DNA of 64,000 nt from Gymnogyps californianus (GCF_018139145.2 NC_059486.1:8246001-8310000); one strand, 5' to 3'. Shown: positions 13,901-26,680, numbered from the stretch's first letter. Notes: a model not told the origin generated them from the sequence alone. Made by a program: numbers and translations.

Positions 13901-16900
13901 AGTGTAAACTACTTGGAAATAGATCTGTGCATCACCTTCTGAAAGGCTCATTCCAGCTGTGCTGGTGTAGCCAAGCTGACGGCGTCCAAAACAAATACAC
14001 CTTGAGAGTTCAGGACAGGATTTGAGGGTTGAGATTTTGATAGCAGTCATCCGTGTGTCCCAGAGAGGCAGTCGCAGTTCTCTGCTCTTGTGAATCTTCT
14101 CATCAAAGACCTTTTCTGCATCATTGCTTGCACACTGCCACAGAGGAAGGATGCCTATGTATTTGGGACAAAGTGGAACCTCCCAGCACCGGGAGGAAAA
14201 ACCCAGCTACTAAAGAGAAGGGTTCAAAGATGAGGATAGGATGCATTCACGGGCACACACCCCAGCCCTTTCCATAGGGAGCGTATTAGGTTTGCTGTAC
14301 GCTCTTATTGCACTGAACGTCATCTTCCAAGCATAGCAAATAACATTTTCTTAAAGCACTGCTTTTAATCAAGCACAACCTTCACATCCCCAAAGGAGCT
14401 ATCTGGAGTCTATCCCTTTTCTCTACTGTTCTTTTTTGCCCCCTTTTAACTCCCTCCCTTAGAGGCTTGTGCCTCCAGCAAGGAGGGGTCCATGTGGTTC
14501 CCTTCGGAGCTCATTAACACGGGTCCATCCATCAGGCCATGAGGCTGAGAGCGAGATGCACGGCGCCCACGGTCCCCCGGGACCGAGCACACAGCCTGTG
14601 CGCAGGGCTCGGCTGTTGCATAGCAATGCATTAATAACCATGGTGCTTACGTGAAAACTCAGCATGGTACCTGATTATACAGCCCCGTGCATGCTGGGAC
14701 ACTTAAGCAGGATGCCGGTCTTGATGGAGCAGTGAGATCCAGCAAGCCTTGTACTTATGCAGTATATTAAAAACACTAATTATACTTCAGTGTCATCCAA
14801 ACGTAGAGTGGGTTATTTGCATACCCAGTCACTGTTGCAGCTGGGGTCAGAGGCTGGGGTGTCTGGATTGAAACCGCCTAAAATGCATTTCAGAATATCA
14901 ATCCAAAACAACACTCTCATTACTGCAGTAATGGAGACCAGTCCCCTTCCAAGCACCAACTCCATGACCGCATGCATGATCACCAGTGAGCCTGTTGACT
15001 GGCTAGCAGCTCTGTGTGGGTGAGAGCGAGAGCAGCTTCCCAAAGAGTCAGATGGTTATTTCTTGCATGGCAGATGCTTTCTCTATCCAACACAAAGAGA
15101 AAAGCCTTCCAAATATGTTTATTTCTTTAGCAAGTCCTAATGCTTGGGGCAAGGGGTTGAATCCCTCTTCCATGCACAGTTTGCGGTGAGTAAGTGCTCC
15201 TGAATAGAAAGGCAGAGCCACCATCAGCTGCACAGAGGATAGGACTGATGTCTAATGACAGTGGCCAAGGAGCACTGATATAAGCACACTCTTAGCTACA
15301 CACATAGTGCTGCTGGTCAGATTTACCTGTCCTCATGGCTGGCTCTGGGCAGAACCCATCATATCTCAATCTCAGAGCATGAGAAGTGATCAGGAATGTA
15401 GTAGACTGAAGGCTTTTGCTCTCAGGTACAAATGGTTCATTATGGCCTTTCTCAGACTGTGCTGATGAGAGGAATCATTCTTCACTGATGAGAAATCCTG
15501 CATTTTCTTCTATGGGAGAACACAGCTTTGTTCCCTTCCCCCATTTAATAATGCACAATTTATCAGGCTAAATTGGTGAGCCTGGTAGCAAGTGATTCAA
15601 ATCAACTTCAGCAGCTATGAGCAATCACATATACTTGAAGAAACCCACTTATACCACTTTCTGCAAAACCTGAGGAAAGCTGGCTATGAATGCACTACCA
15701 TAGCCTATTAATGCTCAAGAAAACCCATTTAAATGAACCTCTAATGGCTGATTGAGACTTCTATAACAAAACTCCATAAAGAGTCAGCTCCTTCCTTCAG
15801 GCTGGGCCAGCCAAGTGCCTCCCTGGCTCTCTTGCTAGCTGTGGATAGGAAAAGCAAATGGATGGAAGGGCAACTGCACTGTGGGGAGAAAGGAGAGAAG
15901 CCTCCTGGTTTTTCAAGGGTTGACACTCTCAGATAGGCTCACCAAGAAGGTCACAAAGTGTAAAGTCTCACCTGTGTCTCCTGATACTATAGGAAACAGT
16001 TTATTGGACTGCAGTGACAACTGTGCACAGAAGAGCTGTCTCACACCTTCCTCCTACACAAAGCACAAAGGTGTTTGAAGATGCAGAGAAGAAAGGCTGA
16101 AGTCTTATGCAACTTTGCAGGCTAAGCTGTGTCCTTGTTTCCACATACCTGCCAGGCCACGTTGGCAGCTCAGCTGATGGAGCCCTTCCCTAATTTGCCA
16201 CTGAGTCAGTGACCCAGCAAAGGGCACTGAACCCCCGAGGGTGCTCTGAGTCCTGACGATGAGCAGAAAAGCCCCCAGCACACAGTTACTGTGACAGCGC
16301 GGAGGGCGCTTAATCCTTGGGGACTGGTCTACATTTCACCTTGGGGTCAAGACTGCCCTACCCAGCTCATTTACACTTTTCCCTTCCAGTGAGGGCCAAG
16401 CATTTTCTTAGCTCAAAACAAATCTTGTTAACAAAACAACTATGTTTCACTGCAAGGAAAAATGCATTGTCTGGTGGGCTCGTCCAAGTTTTATTCAACA
16501 TTAGATCAGCTGGGCTTTCTGGCTGAGCTCTCTCTGGATAGCCTAAAAAAGTTAACCTTCCCCAGACTGCAAACCCAAACATTACTGGCAAAAAAAAGCA
16601 TTTCTGTGTCCCCCTATAGCCCACATCAGCCCAATGTTTTAAGCCTGCCCAAAATTGGAGAGGCTGCATAGACTGAAGGTATAGAAGGAGAGGGGAAGAC
16701 AGTCCCTGTCAATCCCAACTGCTTATCTCACCTCTTCTTGTGTCCTGCTCCTGCTTGTCTTTGAGTGCATCCGGGCAGTGATGTGGTCAGCAGGGAGCTG
16801 CCTTGCCCCAACACCCTGTTTCAGCGTGTAGCAGGGCCCCACACTCAGCAAAACATAGGAAATAAATAGCCACAAACCTTTCAAAAGCATTTACGTGCCA

Positions 16901-17379
16901 ACCACACACCTCCCCTTCAAAGCAGCAGGACCCCAACCAGGAAACACCTCTTTGCTCTAGAAAGAAGGGGCACTGTGCTCTCCCCATCCCTATAAACCCT
17001 TCAGGCTCCTGACGCCTCCCAGGTGCCTCTGTTTTGGGCACATTGGCCCTTGCCAGCAGCTGGGGGGGTTTGCCAGGCACTGTGTCCGTGGGCAGCTGGC
17101 AACGGGATCCTGAAAGCCTGGGCTGCGGCGCGAGCCTCCTCCTGAGCCTGGCCTTGCTGTGCCCTCCCTGAGCAACAGCCACCGGCCCCGGTGGTCCCCG
17201 AGGACTTGCATTGCCCTGCTTGAGATGTGGGTGGTCGTCAGGATGGAGATGGGGCACTGCGATCAGCACGCCTGGGCCCTCGAGCCCAGAAAGGCTGTGG
17301 GCGCCTCCGGAAAATGAGGACTGTCCTCCTGTCGCTGCTTTTGTAGTAGCAACTGCTGCGCCGAGATAAAAGCTTTTGT
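10941..17379. other. Intergenic, no gene supported
   Basis: Includes locally G+C-rich patches (11.6-12.1 kb, 12.9-13.3 kb, 16.9-17.3 kb) that create long but unrecognisable open frames. No splice-bounded family-like exon was found. Confidence 0.6.
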
Positions 17380-19230
17380 TTGCCTTTTCTCTCCTACATT
17401 CCTAATCTCCCTCCGTGCTGGTCTCCCCTATAGTCCATCAAGCACTTTTAATCTCTAATTGCATATGACTGATGAGCCTGAACTCCATACACGGCGTTGC
17501 CAAGAACCGCTTTTTTCAGAGCCTGCTTTAGCTCTTTAGGCCAGTCATAACACTCTGCAGGACCATTAAGAGTTTATAGTTTGTATACATAACACCCTCG
17601 GAGTACCAGAGGGTGGTTTATCCAAACAGAAAAGAATTGAGATGAATGAATGCAGAAATGACTTTTGGCCAGGAAATACTTTAATTTTAATTAGGGGGGA
17701 AGGGGGCGAGAGAGGAATGAAGAGGCTTTCTTCTCTCACAAAAGACAAGACTAATGAGTTTACAGCTGCAGGCGCTGACCTTGGAGCATCCCGTATAATG
17801 CTAGTGCTGAAATGTTTGGATGTGATGTTAGACCCGATAACCTTGCTTCTAAAAGGAAGAAATAAAGGGAAATGGCTGAATGGGGAGAGATTCATTTCAT
17901 GGGGATGTACGGACGTATTTATTTATTTTTCCCCCTCTCGCATTCCCGTTCAGCTGCCTTTGGCGACACAGCCGTTCGCCCAGCTGCTGAGCTTCCTATG
18001 GGCCTCATCTATTTTGCAGAAAAAATAGTCAGTTACGGCAGTTTCCCCATATTTAGGACCCTCCCTCATTCCAAAGCCCCTCTCGCAAGCCCCCACCTCT
18101 CTGGAGCCCGTGGCTGGAGGGAACGGGGTGCCAGAGCCTGGGGGAGCCCCAGCGCTGGGCAGCCCGTGCATGAGGGACGATGCAGTCAGGGCTTCTGATG
18201 CAGCGGCTCGAAATAGGCTGAAAGCCTGAAATTTTCCGTGCTGGGCACAGACATCACCACCCGCTTCGCTTGGTCACTGGCTTGTGGCGTTTGAGCCTGT
18301 GCCAGCACCCGCAGCGCTGGGCTCGCAGTCGTCCCCAGCCCGGGAGGCTCCTTCTCCCGCCCTGGCAGCATCACGGCACAGGAACCCCTGTCCAGGCACG
18401 GTGCAGAAACGGAGCTGCCTGCCCGCCGGGCCGTGAGCTGACACGAGTTGTCAGCGGGGTCTTCCTGGGGCGCGTGCCAGAGCAGCAGCGACGCGGCCCT
18501 GGTGCAGCCCTGGACCTGCCGGGCTCTGCCTGTTCCTTGGGTGCATGGCTGCTGGTGAGCGCTGTGGCTCATGCCGGGCTGATCCTGCGCCTCCATCCCT
18601 TTGCGCCGTGCTGACTTCACAAAGGGTGCAGCTTGCACGTCTTCCAAAAACTGCAGAGCTGCTGCTCCCACATCCCTCCCCAGCCCGTCCCCGCCAGGCT
18701 GGGGACGTCGGCCGTAAAGTCTCCCAGCAGCTTCCAGGCACCCTGGCATGTCCTTCCTCCCCTGGAGCTCCTTCCACGGCCCCGTAAAGTATCTCGCCCC
18801 GCAGATCCTCCCACGGATGCTGCCATGCTACAGCCATGGCGATCATTAAACTCTCGCGCCACAGCATGAAGCTGCTCTGAGCAGTTGCGGCTGTGAAGCC
18901 AGTTTTGCCTCCGGGGAATCAACTCCCCCTGCCCTGCTGAGTCGGCAGCCAGACGGGCTGAAACAATAGTGCAAGTTAATGGAGCAAAACAACCATCGGT
19001 GTTTCCTATTAAAAGTATTTTTATGATGATGATTATTATTAATATTATATAGGGCCTGTAATTTTCTCCCGACTCACTCCAACATCTCACAAAATAAACA
19101 GTTGCTGTATTATCCCCTTGTAAATGAGACCACAGGATTGTAAACTTTAATTTGTTACTTTTGGCTGCTCTCAGGTTTGGCAGACAATTAAACCAATTCA
19201 TTAGTTCACAGAGGCACATTTTTGGCCATG
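17380..19230. promoter_or_regulatory. Possible conserved non-coding region
   Basis: Repeat-free AT-rich blocks (about 17,380-17,930 and 18,930-19,210) flank a G+C-rich, CpG-containing block (about 18,090-18,830). The AT-rich blocks have many homeodomain-type words (TAATT, AATTA, ATTAA) and octamer-like fragments. A (GAT/ATT)n run sits at 19,023-19,048. This is the texture of vertebrate conserved enhancers near developmental genes, but conservation is not visible in one sequence. Confidence 0.25.
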
Positions 19231-22200
19231 TCTGGCTGCATGAAGTCATCCAGTGAACACATTGGAGGCAGGGTGCAGAAAAACCATACAGTGTCTTTGC
19301 CACAGGACCCATCAGTAATAGTCCAAATAGGCCGGTGTGGATTTTGCAGACCCAGGTGGGACCCTGGTTCCTCCTGTCGCTCTGCCGTGCCCTGGGCATG
19401 TGCCATTGGCAGCTCAGTGCCCTGACTTGCTGGCCAGAGACGCGATATCGATCCTATATCTGACCAGAAGGTAGCTGGGTCATGCCTGAGGCTTAACCTT
19501 TAAATTCTGCAGAGTTTGATCAGTGAAACTCCATAGGACATGGTAGAAAATGCTGAGCTCTTGGAAAGGCTAATCGGGCTATGCATGACCTCCAGAGCCA
19601 TCCCCACCAGCTGAATTAATTCCTGGAATAGCTGGGCTGCTTTCGATCCCTGCTTTCTCAGCTGCAGACACATGGTCAGCCTGTACAGCCCCATGACAGC
19701 AGTGCACGGCTTTTAGCCTTTTCAAGGCTACCAGTCATATGTGCTGAGAGTTAAGGTGTGTTTTTTTAAATGGAAGCCGTAACAGTATATTTTATGGTAC
19801 TATCACCTCCCCTGTCCAGAGGGGCTTAGTGCAAACCACCCATTAGATGAGGTTCCCTTGTCAGAGATTTTTCACGTGCTGTAGCTTCTTAGATGTCCAT
19901 TAACAAGCCAAAAATCCCGAGCCATATTAGTTTTGACAAAAACCCCATAAAATCCCTCCCTTTTCCTTTGTTCACTCCACAGTAGGTGTAGAAGCCCTCA
20001 GTGCCTGTGACCAAGTACCCATCAACATTATCAGGCCGGTGGAAAGGCAGCTGATCTTCACAGTGGCCTTGATGGCGGTGTGTATTGCTATTTGTTACTG
20101 AGGTATGGCAGGAAATTTGCTCACTTATTTTCTCTCTTTCTGCTAGTCCTTTGTTGGCTGATAGACAAGGTATGGCTGCCTCCATCCTAATGGGTTTTGT
20201 GGGAATCTACACACAAGTGGCTGAACGCATCCTTAAAAGCAGACAGGAGGTTTTCAGCTTGCAGCTCATATTGGTGAAATGCAAAGAATAACACAGATTC
20301 CAGAAGGAACCTAAAATGCTTTAGGTCAGTTTTCTTCCAGCTTTTTCATTCAACAAGCCATTAAGGAGACACTCTTAAATCCTTTCATCCTCCTTCCAAA
20401 GCATTGCATTGGCCCCGTGTCTGTGACAGTAATTCAGCAAGCCCCCAGGAAGGATTTTACAGGTGATGGTGGTTCCTGCATTTCTGTTTAAGAGCCATTG
20501 ACCTGGATGAAAGGACTTTCCAAGCCATAGAGGGACATGGGACAGAAGAGGATCTTTGCCTCATGGTACAACTAAAAAAAAGGAATTTCCAGCATCTCCG
20601 CTCTTCTGGTACCATTAAGCCAATGTGGAAGAGATCCCAACCCCCTCAGGCTTGCTCTTACCCAGCACAAGGCTCCGGTGTGGTGCTCAGCTGGGCTCAT
20701 TCCCTCTCAAGTTAAAATTATCCATTCCTTTCTTATTTCAGCAAACTGCCTTTCTCTCAAAAATCACTCTCATCTCAGGGTTTTTGGAGTAAATTTTTTT
20801 TCCAAATGCTATTTTATGGCACTCAAAATGAAAAGAAAGATTTTTGAATAATGAAACCTAAAACCTTCCCCGAACTAGTTCCCCACCACTGTGTTTCTCA
20901 CTGGCCAGCACTTTGAACTTGGATTTGCACAGAATTCTCCTGTTTTGTAATTTTCTCTAAGCAATCCCACCACTGCCGGGGAGCGTCGCTGGGCACTGGC
21001 TCTCCGTGGGCTGGAAGTGCTGGAGAGAAGGAGAGGCTGCGGTAGGGAGCGGAGCATTTATGAAAAGCTGGTCACTTTCTTCAGTGTCTAACTGGGTTTT
21101 CCTTTTCCTGAAATAATAATATTTATTAACAAGAGTGTTTTGATAAAACAGTGAGCAAACGCTGCAGAAGAGCTAATTACGCCTTCTTATATTGCGACAG
21201 CTCTTCTGTAAAACAGCAGCAGAAACCTGCCTGCCCCAGCTGAGCTGCTGCTGTTTTCTTGCACCGGTTCTTCTGCCGCTGGCAAGGACGCACGGTGTGT
21301 GACCGAGGCCGATGCGGGTGTGAGCTTGGCCCCAGTCTCCTTTGGGTGTCTAATACATCCTCTGCTCCTCAAACTGCTTTTGAGGGGGAGATGAAGGGCT
21401 TCACCCTGCTGCGGGCAGCTGCAGTTCGCTGCATGAATTCGTATGAGGAGTTGGAGGAGGAGGATGAAGCTGGTTGGGTTTTGAGTCAAAAAATAAATCC
21501 TCTATTTTTCTCCTGTCAGCTATTTATCAAGGCTCAGTGCAAAGGGCCTGACACCCGGCCAGCGCGGCCTGGCTGCTGTGATCTGTGTGACACACAAGCC
21601 GCTGTCGAGCCGGTAATGAGGGACCTTCTGCTAAACGGCCAATTGAGCAGCCGGTGCCTGCCGAACAGCTTCATCGGCGGGAGGGACGGCCGGGTATATC
21701 TCTATTTTGACATGTCCTTGCTGAATGAGGAAGAGAACAAGCAGAAAATGGCTGATGATAAATGCAGCAATTAGGGAAGCTTAATGGAGCAGAAGGTTTT
21801 TTGTGAGAAGACAAAGAAATTGCCGTGCCGACACCTGCGATGAGGTCCCAGCCGCTGCCGTAGGGAGGCCTCCAGCTGTGCCGCAGCAGCAGGGGCTGGG
21901 GCAAGGGGAGACGACCCTTTTCCTTCACACACACATCCCTCAAAGGCCTTGAAAAAATATTTTCCAAGTTAAACTTCAAAACACCATTTGATTTCTCTTT
22001 TTCCCCATTATGTTCAGAAATCGTAGCCTGTAATTAGGCCTGTTGCAGCCCTCCCCTGCTCCCTGCTTTTTATTCGGTTTCACATAATACAGCGCGCTAC
22101 TGGGAAAGGCGTTTTCCTGACAAAATATCCATCTCGGCAGTATGAAAGAGCTGTGGCCTCAGCGGGGGGATGCCGTCGTGCTGGACGTGGGTGGACATCA

Positions 22201-23600
22201 GGGGGCTCACCCGGACGCCGCTGCTGTGCCCGCAGTGACGCCGTGTTTAAGGCTGGGCCCATGACCCGCCGCACTCTTCCCAGAGCACTGTGTTTCTGAG
22301 CTAAGCCCTGGGCTACCAGCTCCCCGGGATGTGAGTAAGAGAGCTAAATTTGTTTGCCAAAGCCCCATTTCTCTTTATTTCCTTGGTTAGACTCTTCCCA
22401 AAGCAAACTGCTTGTGCAAAGGAACACCAAGAAGCACTGGGGAAAGCTCTGCAAGGGGGTGTGCAGGGAAAGACCCAGCAGCCCCCGGCATGGGGAAGCC
22501 CAGGTTTCAGTGATGGGCAATGCCATTTTGGTCTCTCACAAGACCATTACCAAATCCCCCCCCCCAACTGCAACACAACTATTTTCCTAAGACTTTGGCA
22601 AAAAGGAATTTCCTGAAGGAGGTAAAGGAAAGGTTTCCTTTTTTTGCTCTGTACGAGCCAAAGAAAACACAAACCCTGTTTTCCCCACCGCCAAGGGCTT
22701 CTCGGCTCAAGCCCGGGCTGCGCACCACTGACTTACCTCTTTTCTCGTTCTGGCACTTGCTAGCCTGCCCGAAGCAAAGCTGGTGTGTCTCGCTCTTGCC
22801 TAAGCTCTCAGGATATTGCATTTCTGTCTAGTTGCCTTCTTGTGCTTTCCCTCCTCTGGACCTGGGCGATGTCAGCGTTGCAGATCTGACGGTGGCAGCT
22901 CAGGCTGCTGCGGAGTCCTTGGGTTCCCCTGCATCAACCCCTTGTTCGTCTAACTTGGGGTCACCAATAACTAACTCTAAATATTTATGGTATCTATAAA
23001 GGCTGGAATGGACAATTCCCATATACTTACTATAGGTAATAAAGCTTGCTTTTTAGGGAAGTACTAGATCTTTTTGTCAAAAAACAGTTAATAATTTTGA
23101 CAAGTAATCTGACTATTCATTACAGCTTTACAGATTGGCTTTTTCCCTCACTCCAAGATCTCCTGGTTATTTGTCTGTTTTATTGACCAGTCCAAGACTG
23201 GCCCTCATTAACTGAAGTGGGTGCACACCAAATCTCATTCCACTGAGCCCCGGTGGCGCATGGCATCACATTTCGGACAAAAGGTAACACAAGTGCAAGA
23301 GCTGGTCTCCCTCCTCATGCTTTCCTGAGCATCTTTTTAAAAATATGTTGCCTGAGGCAAGCAATGAGCCTTACAAATCCCATCCTCTTCCTCCCACCCA
23401 CTGTCACTTGTTTGCTATATCCCACCCTTTGTCGGTGACTGAGGGAAGTCTCTAGGGAGACGGCCGAAAGTAGAATAAAAATGGTAAAAACTGCACAAAA
23501 TGAAAGCTCAATAGTGGTAGAAATGCATAAAACTCAGGAAGTCTTTCTGTACCAGTTCTTTTTAGCAGAAGGTGGCTCAGCTGGGGTGGCTTAAAGGAAT
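19231..23600. other. Intergenic, no gene supported
   Basis: No recognisable product in any frame, including a 171-codon frame at 21,259-21,774. No transposon recognised. Confidence 0.6.
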
Positions 23601-24400
23601 AAGGCTGAATTAATTAGTTTCTCTGTTTAGGTAATAATACTATTAATCATGATGAACCATTTTGTGAGAAGGCTGATACTCGGCACTGCGTAATTCTGCA
23701 GGAATCCCACTGTAGTGCAGCATTATTGATGGGTCATCCTCCGAAAGCGTAAGAGCAATGCCTCCTAATACAGTAAATGGCTAACCGCTGATTTTCTTTT
23801 AATACTCAGACTACCACAACATCAGTCACAATGAATTCTTCTGGCACCGGTGTGGCTGCAATAAGCAATCCTTCAGGAATGCCAGGAGAGCATGGCATTG
23901 ATTTAATGTTCGCTTTTTAAATCGTACACGGACCAAATGCTTCCAAAGGGTTACGGTCCATTTTTGTATTTTTTTGAAATGTGCTATAACAATCCCCTTG
24001 CTCACGCTTATCCGCATCGGGAAGATGCAGCTATGGACTCTTTCTAACAGAGGTTAGGGAGGTTCATTTATGCAGGTCTGTGTCAGAGGTGGTGTCAGGC
24101 AAGATGTCATGTTGGACAATGGCACCAGGAGAGAATTACAATCCCCCCGAGCCAGCATTACGAATATCTTTATGCCGAGTCCAACACACTTTTCACTTCC
24201 ACCACGTGTTATATGTTCCTCCGATTTCAGCTGGGAGAGCAGGTGCTGATTTTTAATGCCTATTTTGTTTTAAGCCTCCTTTCATCAGATTAAGGACCCT
24301 GCTATTTTATTTCATTTTATTTTTTTATGCTCGGTAATTTAGTCACACGCAAACTTAAAAACAGAAGCTGTAACATGCTGTTAAAGCACAGTCGCCCACT
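23601..24400. promoter_or_regulatory. Possible conserved non-coding region near FBRSL1 3' end
   Basis: A repeat-free AT-rich block starting GCTGAATTAATTAGTTTC with further TAAT/ATTA words to about 24,360. It lies 0.5-1.3 kb beyond the proposed poly(A) site. Same caveat as for the 17.4-19.2 kb block. Confidence 0.2.
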
Positions 24401-24910
24401 GTTAAATCAGTTACTGAGAGCAAAGGGGGCTTGGAGCACTCTTCCATCCCCCTGCAGATGTCTGCTCTCAGCCTACGGGAAAAGCTGAGGAAGCAAATGA
24501 AAATGCACGTGGAGAACAGTGCTTGAGGCGATAACCTTCCCGTAGTGATGCCGGCAGCACGATCCCTTCAAACAAGCTGCTGCACAGAGGCTGTGCTTCC
24601 TTTTCCGTCCTTCCTTCCCCCAGCAGAAGACTGTCAGATCAGCGCAGGAGGTGCAGAGCCCGAGGTGCCCCCTGCGCCGAGGCCACGGGGTGGGAGAGCT
24701 GCCGCAGAGCTGGGGAGCACCGCTCTCCGCCCCGGGTCCTCACCGCCACAGCTATTGCCTCCGAAGCATTTTATGGGCCACCTTCCTTCTGCCGGGAAAG
24801 ATTCACAAACAAAATCAAATCCCTCTCCCGGCACCAACCCCTTCCGCCAGCTGCAGCAGCCGCCGAAGCACCGTCAATAAACCATTAGCCTCCGAGTCAA
24901 CAGCACTGGC
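24401..24910. other. FBRSL1 3' flank
   Basis: Downstream of the GU-rich poly(A) element. G+C-rich at 24,640-24,740. No gene supported. Confidence 0.6.
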
Positions 24911-24966
24911 TACGACACACAAACACTCAACTACCTTTTTCATCCAAAATCAATGTTGTATTTATC
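24911..24966 (-). terminator. Candidate FBRSL1 poly(A) site
   Basis: In gene sense, a variant hexamer GATAAA (24,961-24,966) is preceded by two UGUA motifs (24,977-24,980 and 25,002-25,005). It is followed 30-50 nt later by a GU-rich element, TTGAGTGTTTGTGTGTCGTA (24,911-24,930). That arrangement predicts cleavage near 24,935-24,950. I found no AATAAA on this strand between the stop codon and this point. A TATAAA near 25,955 is the other candidate. Confidence 0.45.
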
Positions 24967-25005
24967 TTCATTGATCTACAAGGAAACTGAATGTTTAAAA
25001 TTACA

Positions 25006-25038
25006 GGGGGTGCAGGGGGGAGGATGGGGAGGGGGGGG
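25006..25038 (+). repeat. G-run tract, possible G-quadruplex
   Basis: Four runs of 5, 6, 4 and 8 G within 33 nt on the plus strand, which is the template strand for FBRSL1. It lies 40-70 nt before the proposed poly(A) signal. The transcript would be C-rich here. Confidence 0.6.
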
Positions 25039-26079
25039 AAACAAGAGTTACAGAGCCAAGAAAATAGTAGCGGATGGCTGAATTAACTAGAGAGAAAAAG
25101 CCCAGGATATATAAAACATGGACACTGAAAAATAAAATAAGGGAGGGGGGATGGTACAGCAAGTAAAACATGGCAAAATTTACATATGGATGAAAAGTAA
25201 AATTGGAAATAAAAAATAAATCATGCCAAAAAGCAGTTCAAGGCAGAACCACACTGAAACAAACATTTGCTTATGGTCTTCATGTACTATAGATAATATA
25301 TCAGAATTTCTTTTTTTTTAATCAACCATTAGACTTTTTTTTGCACTCCTAAAATTCTACTTTGTCTTGTATACAGATTCCAATAAGAACACTGCACAAT
25401 TAGCACAAGGGGTCCACGGAAAATTGTCCTTGCTTGCCAGCGATCCTGCCCACAACACAAAAAAAGAGAAAAAAAAAGGAAAAAAAAATAAGGAAAGGGT
25501 CTGCCGCATGGTACTGTGCCAGTTCCATCTGCTTTTGCCAGCTTGAAAAGTAGGAAACCAAAATTCCCTTCCAGGAGCGTGTGTCTCTCTCTTTCCTTGA
25601 CGAACTGTCCCTTGTGTTTGTACAAAAAAATTCAGTCTCTCTTTTTTTTTTTTTGTTAAACACAAGCATCCTTCTTCCTGTTCACATGCCATTTCCATTC
25701 TGTCTCCATAGTTGCGAGTTGGTTGTTTTTGGGTTGTTTTTTTTTTTTTAAACCTTCCTCCCCCCAACATCCACTAAGACCTGCCTCCAAGTTCTTGCAT
25801 AGTTGAAGTATATATGCCGTACTTAGCTTTCTGAGTGTGAATTTCTGACTGTGACAAGAGTATGAGTTGTAACCATGTTAACAAATAACCAGAGTGGTTC
25901 TAGAAACCATTTTTATAAAGTCTACCTATGTTAAGAATTTAATATTGGTGTACATTTATATTAACAGAATATTTACAGTTTGTTTTCTTTGTTTTTTTTT
26001 TGTTTAAAACAAGAAGTCAAAAAAAATTCCTCTTAAATTTCTGCATAATATAATAAGGCAAAAAACAAACAGTTTTGTA

Positions 26080-26100
26080 CATTATTATTATTATTATTAA
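26080..26100. repeat. (ATT)n microsatellite in 3'UTR
   Basis: About six ATT units followed by an AT-rich tail on the plus strand. Confidence 0.8.
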
Positions 26101-26591
26101 TATTTTAATATATATCTGTAACTTCGGTTCCAAAGTACCAAGGTAAGTGATCAATTGGCCTCAGAAGGGAACCTCACAGTGGACTGTAAAACTACAGTAT
26201 TTCCATAAATAATACTTTTAAGAAACCCTGGGTATTTTTTCTTAAGGATCTGAGGCCTTTAAAATGCAAATTTAACTAAAAACAAAAGCAAAATTTCTTC
26301 TTTTTTAAGTGAATAAAGAGCACAAAATTAAAAAAAATACAAATCCATTAAAAATGTTTCTCACATTTGGGAAAAAATGTACAAACTTGATATTTTTAAC
26401 TCATTTTTTTTTTTTTAGCACAGAAACAAAAAACAAAAACAAAAATCAATACCTATATATTAAATTCCCATTCTCAGCAACCTTCTTGTTGGAAAGTCTG
26501 CATCCCCGACCCCGTTATTTATGGAAATGTGCTTAACTTCTACAAATTTTACATTAAAAAAAAAAGTTTACAGCAGTGCATTTTGTAAAAG

Positions 26592-26645
26592 GTTTGTTTT
26601 TTGTTTTTTTTTTCTGTTTGTTTTTTTTTGTTTGTTTGTTTGTTT
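26592..26645. repeat. T-rich / (TTTG)n low-complexity tract
   Basis: Interrupted T runs ending in five TTTG units on the plus strand. On the FBRSL1 mRNA this is an A-rich stretch starting about 36 nt after the stop codon, able to capture oligo-dT primers. Confidence 0.8.
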
Positions 26646-26680
26646 TATATACAGGCGAGTTTAAAATTCAATGTTGGGGA

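Larger units (their letters stand above)
24941..26680 (-). other. FBRSL1: FBRSL1 3'UTR (about 1.74 kb)
   Basis: AT-rich sequence directly after the stop codon with long A and T runs and no open frame of interest. On the mRNA it begins with an A-rich (CAAA)n tract (26,592-26,645 on the plus strand). It includes an (ATT)n tract (26,080-26,100), one canonical Pumilio element UGUAAAUA (25,970-25,977), adjacent 8-mer matches to miR-144 (26,193-26,200) and miR-128 (26,174-26,181), and U-rich runs around 25,460-25,490 and 25,640-25,660. The right boundary is certain; the left depends on the inferred poly(A) site. Confidence 0.7.

Noticed and set aside
16787..17269. 160-codon minus-strand open frame
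   Set aside because: Follows a G+C-rich patch with overlapping open frames; no similarity to a known family.
18186..18749. 187-codon minus-strand open frame
   Set aside because: Overlaps other frames in the same G+C-rich block; low-complexity product without motifs.
18617..19399. 260-codon minus-strand open frame
   Set aside because: It crosses a (GAT/ATT)n run that gives an isoleucine string and a G+C-rich block. No domain, no family resemblance, no clear splice context.
21259..21774. 171-codon plus-strand open frame
   Set aside because: No recognisable domain; composition changes along it do not look coding. Judged a chance frame.
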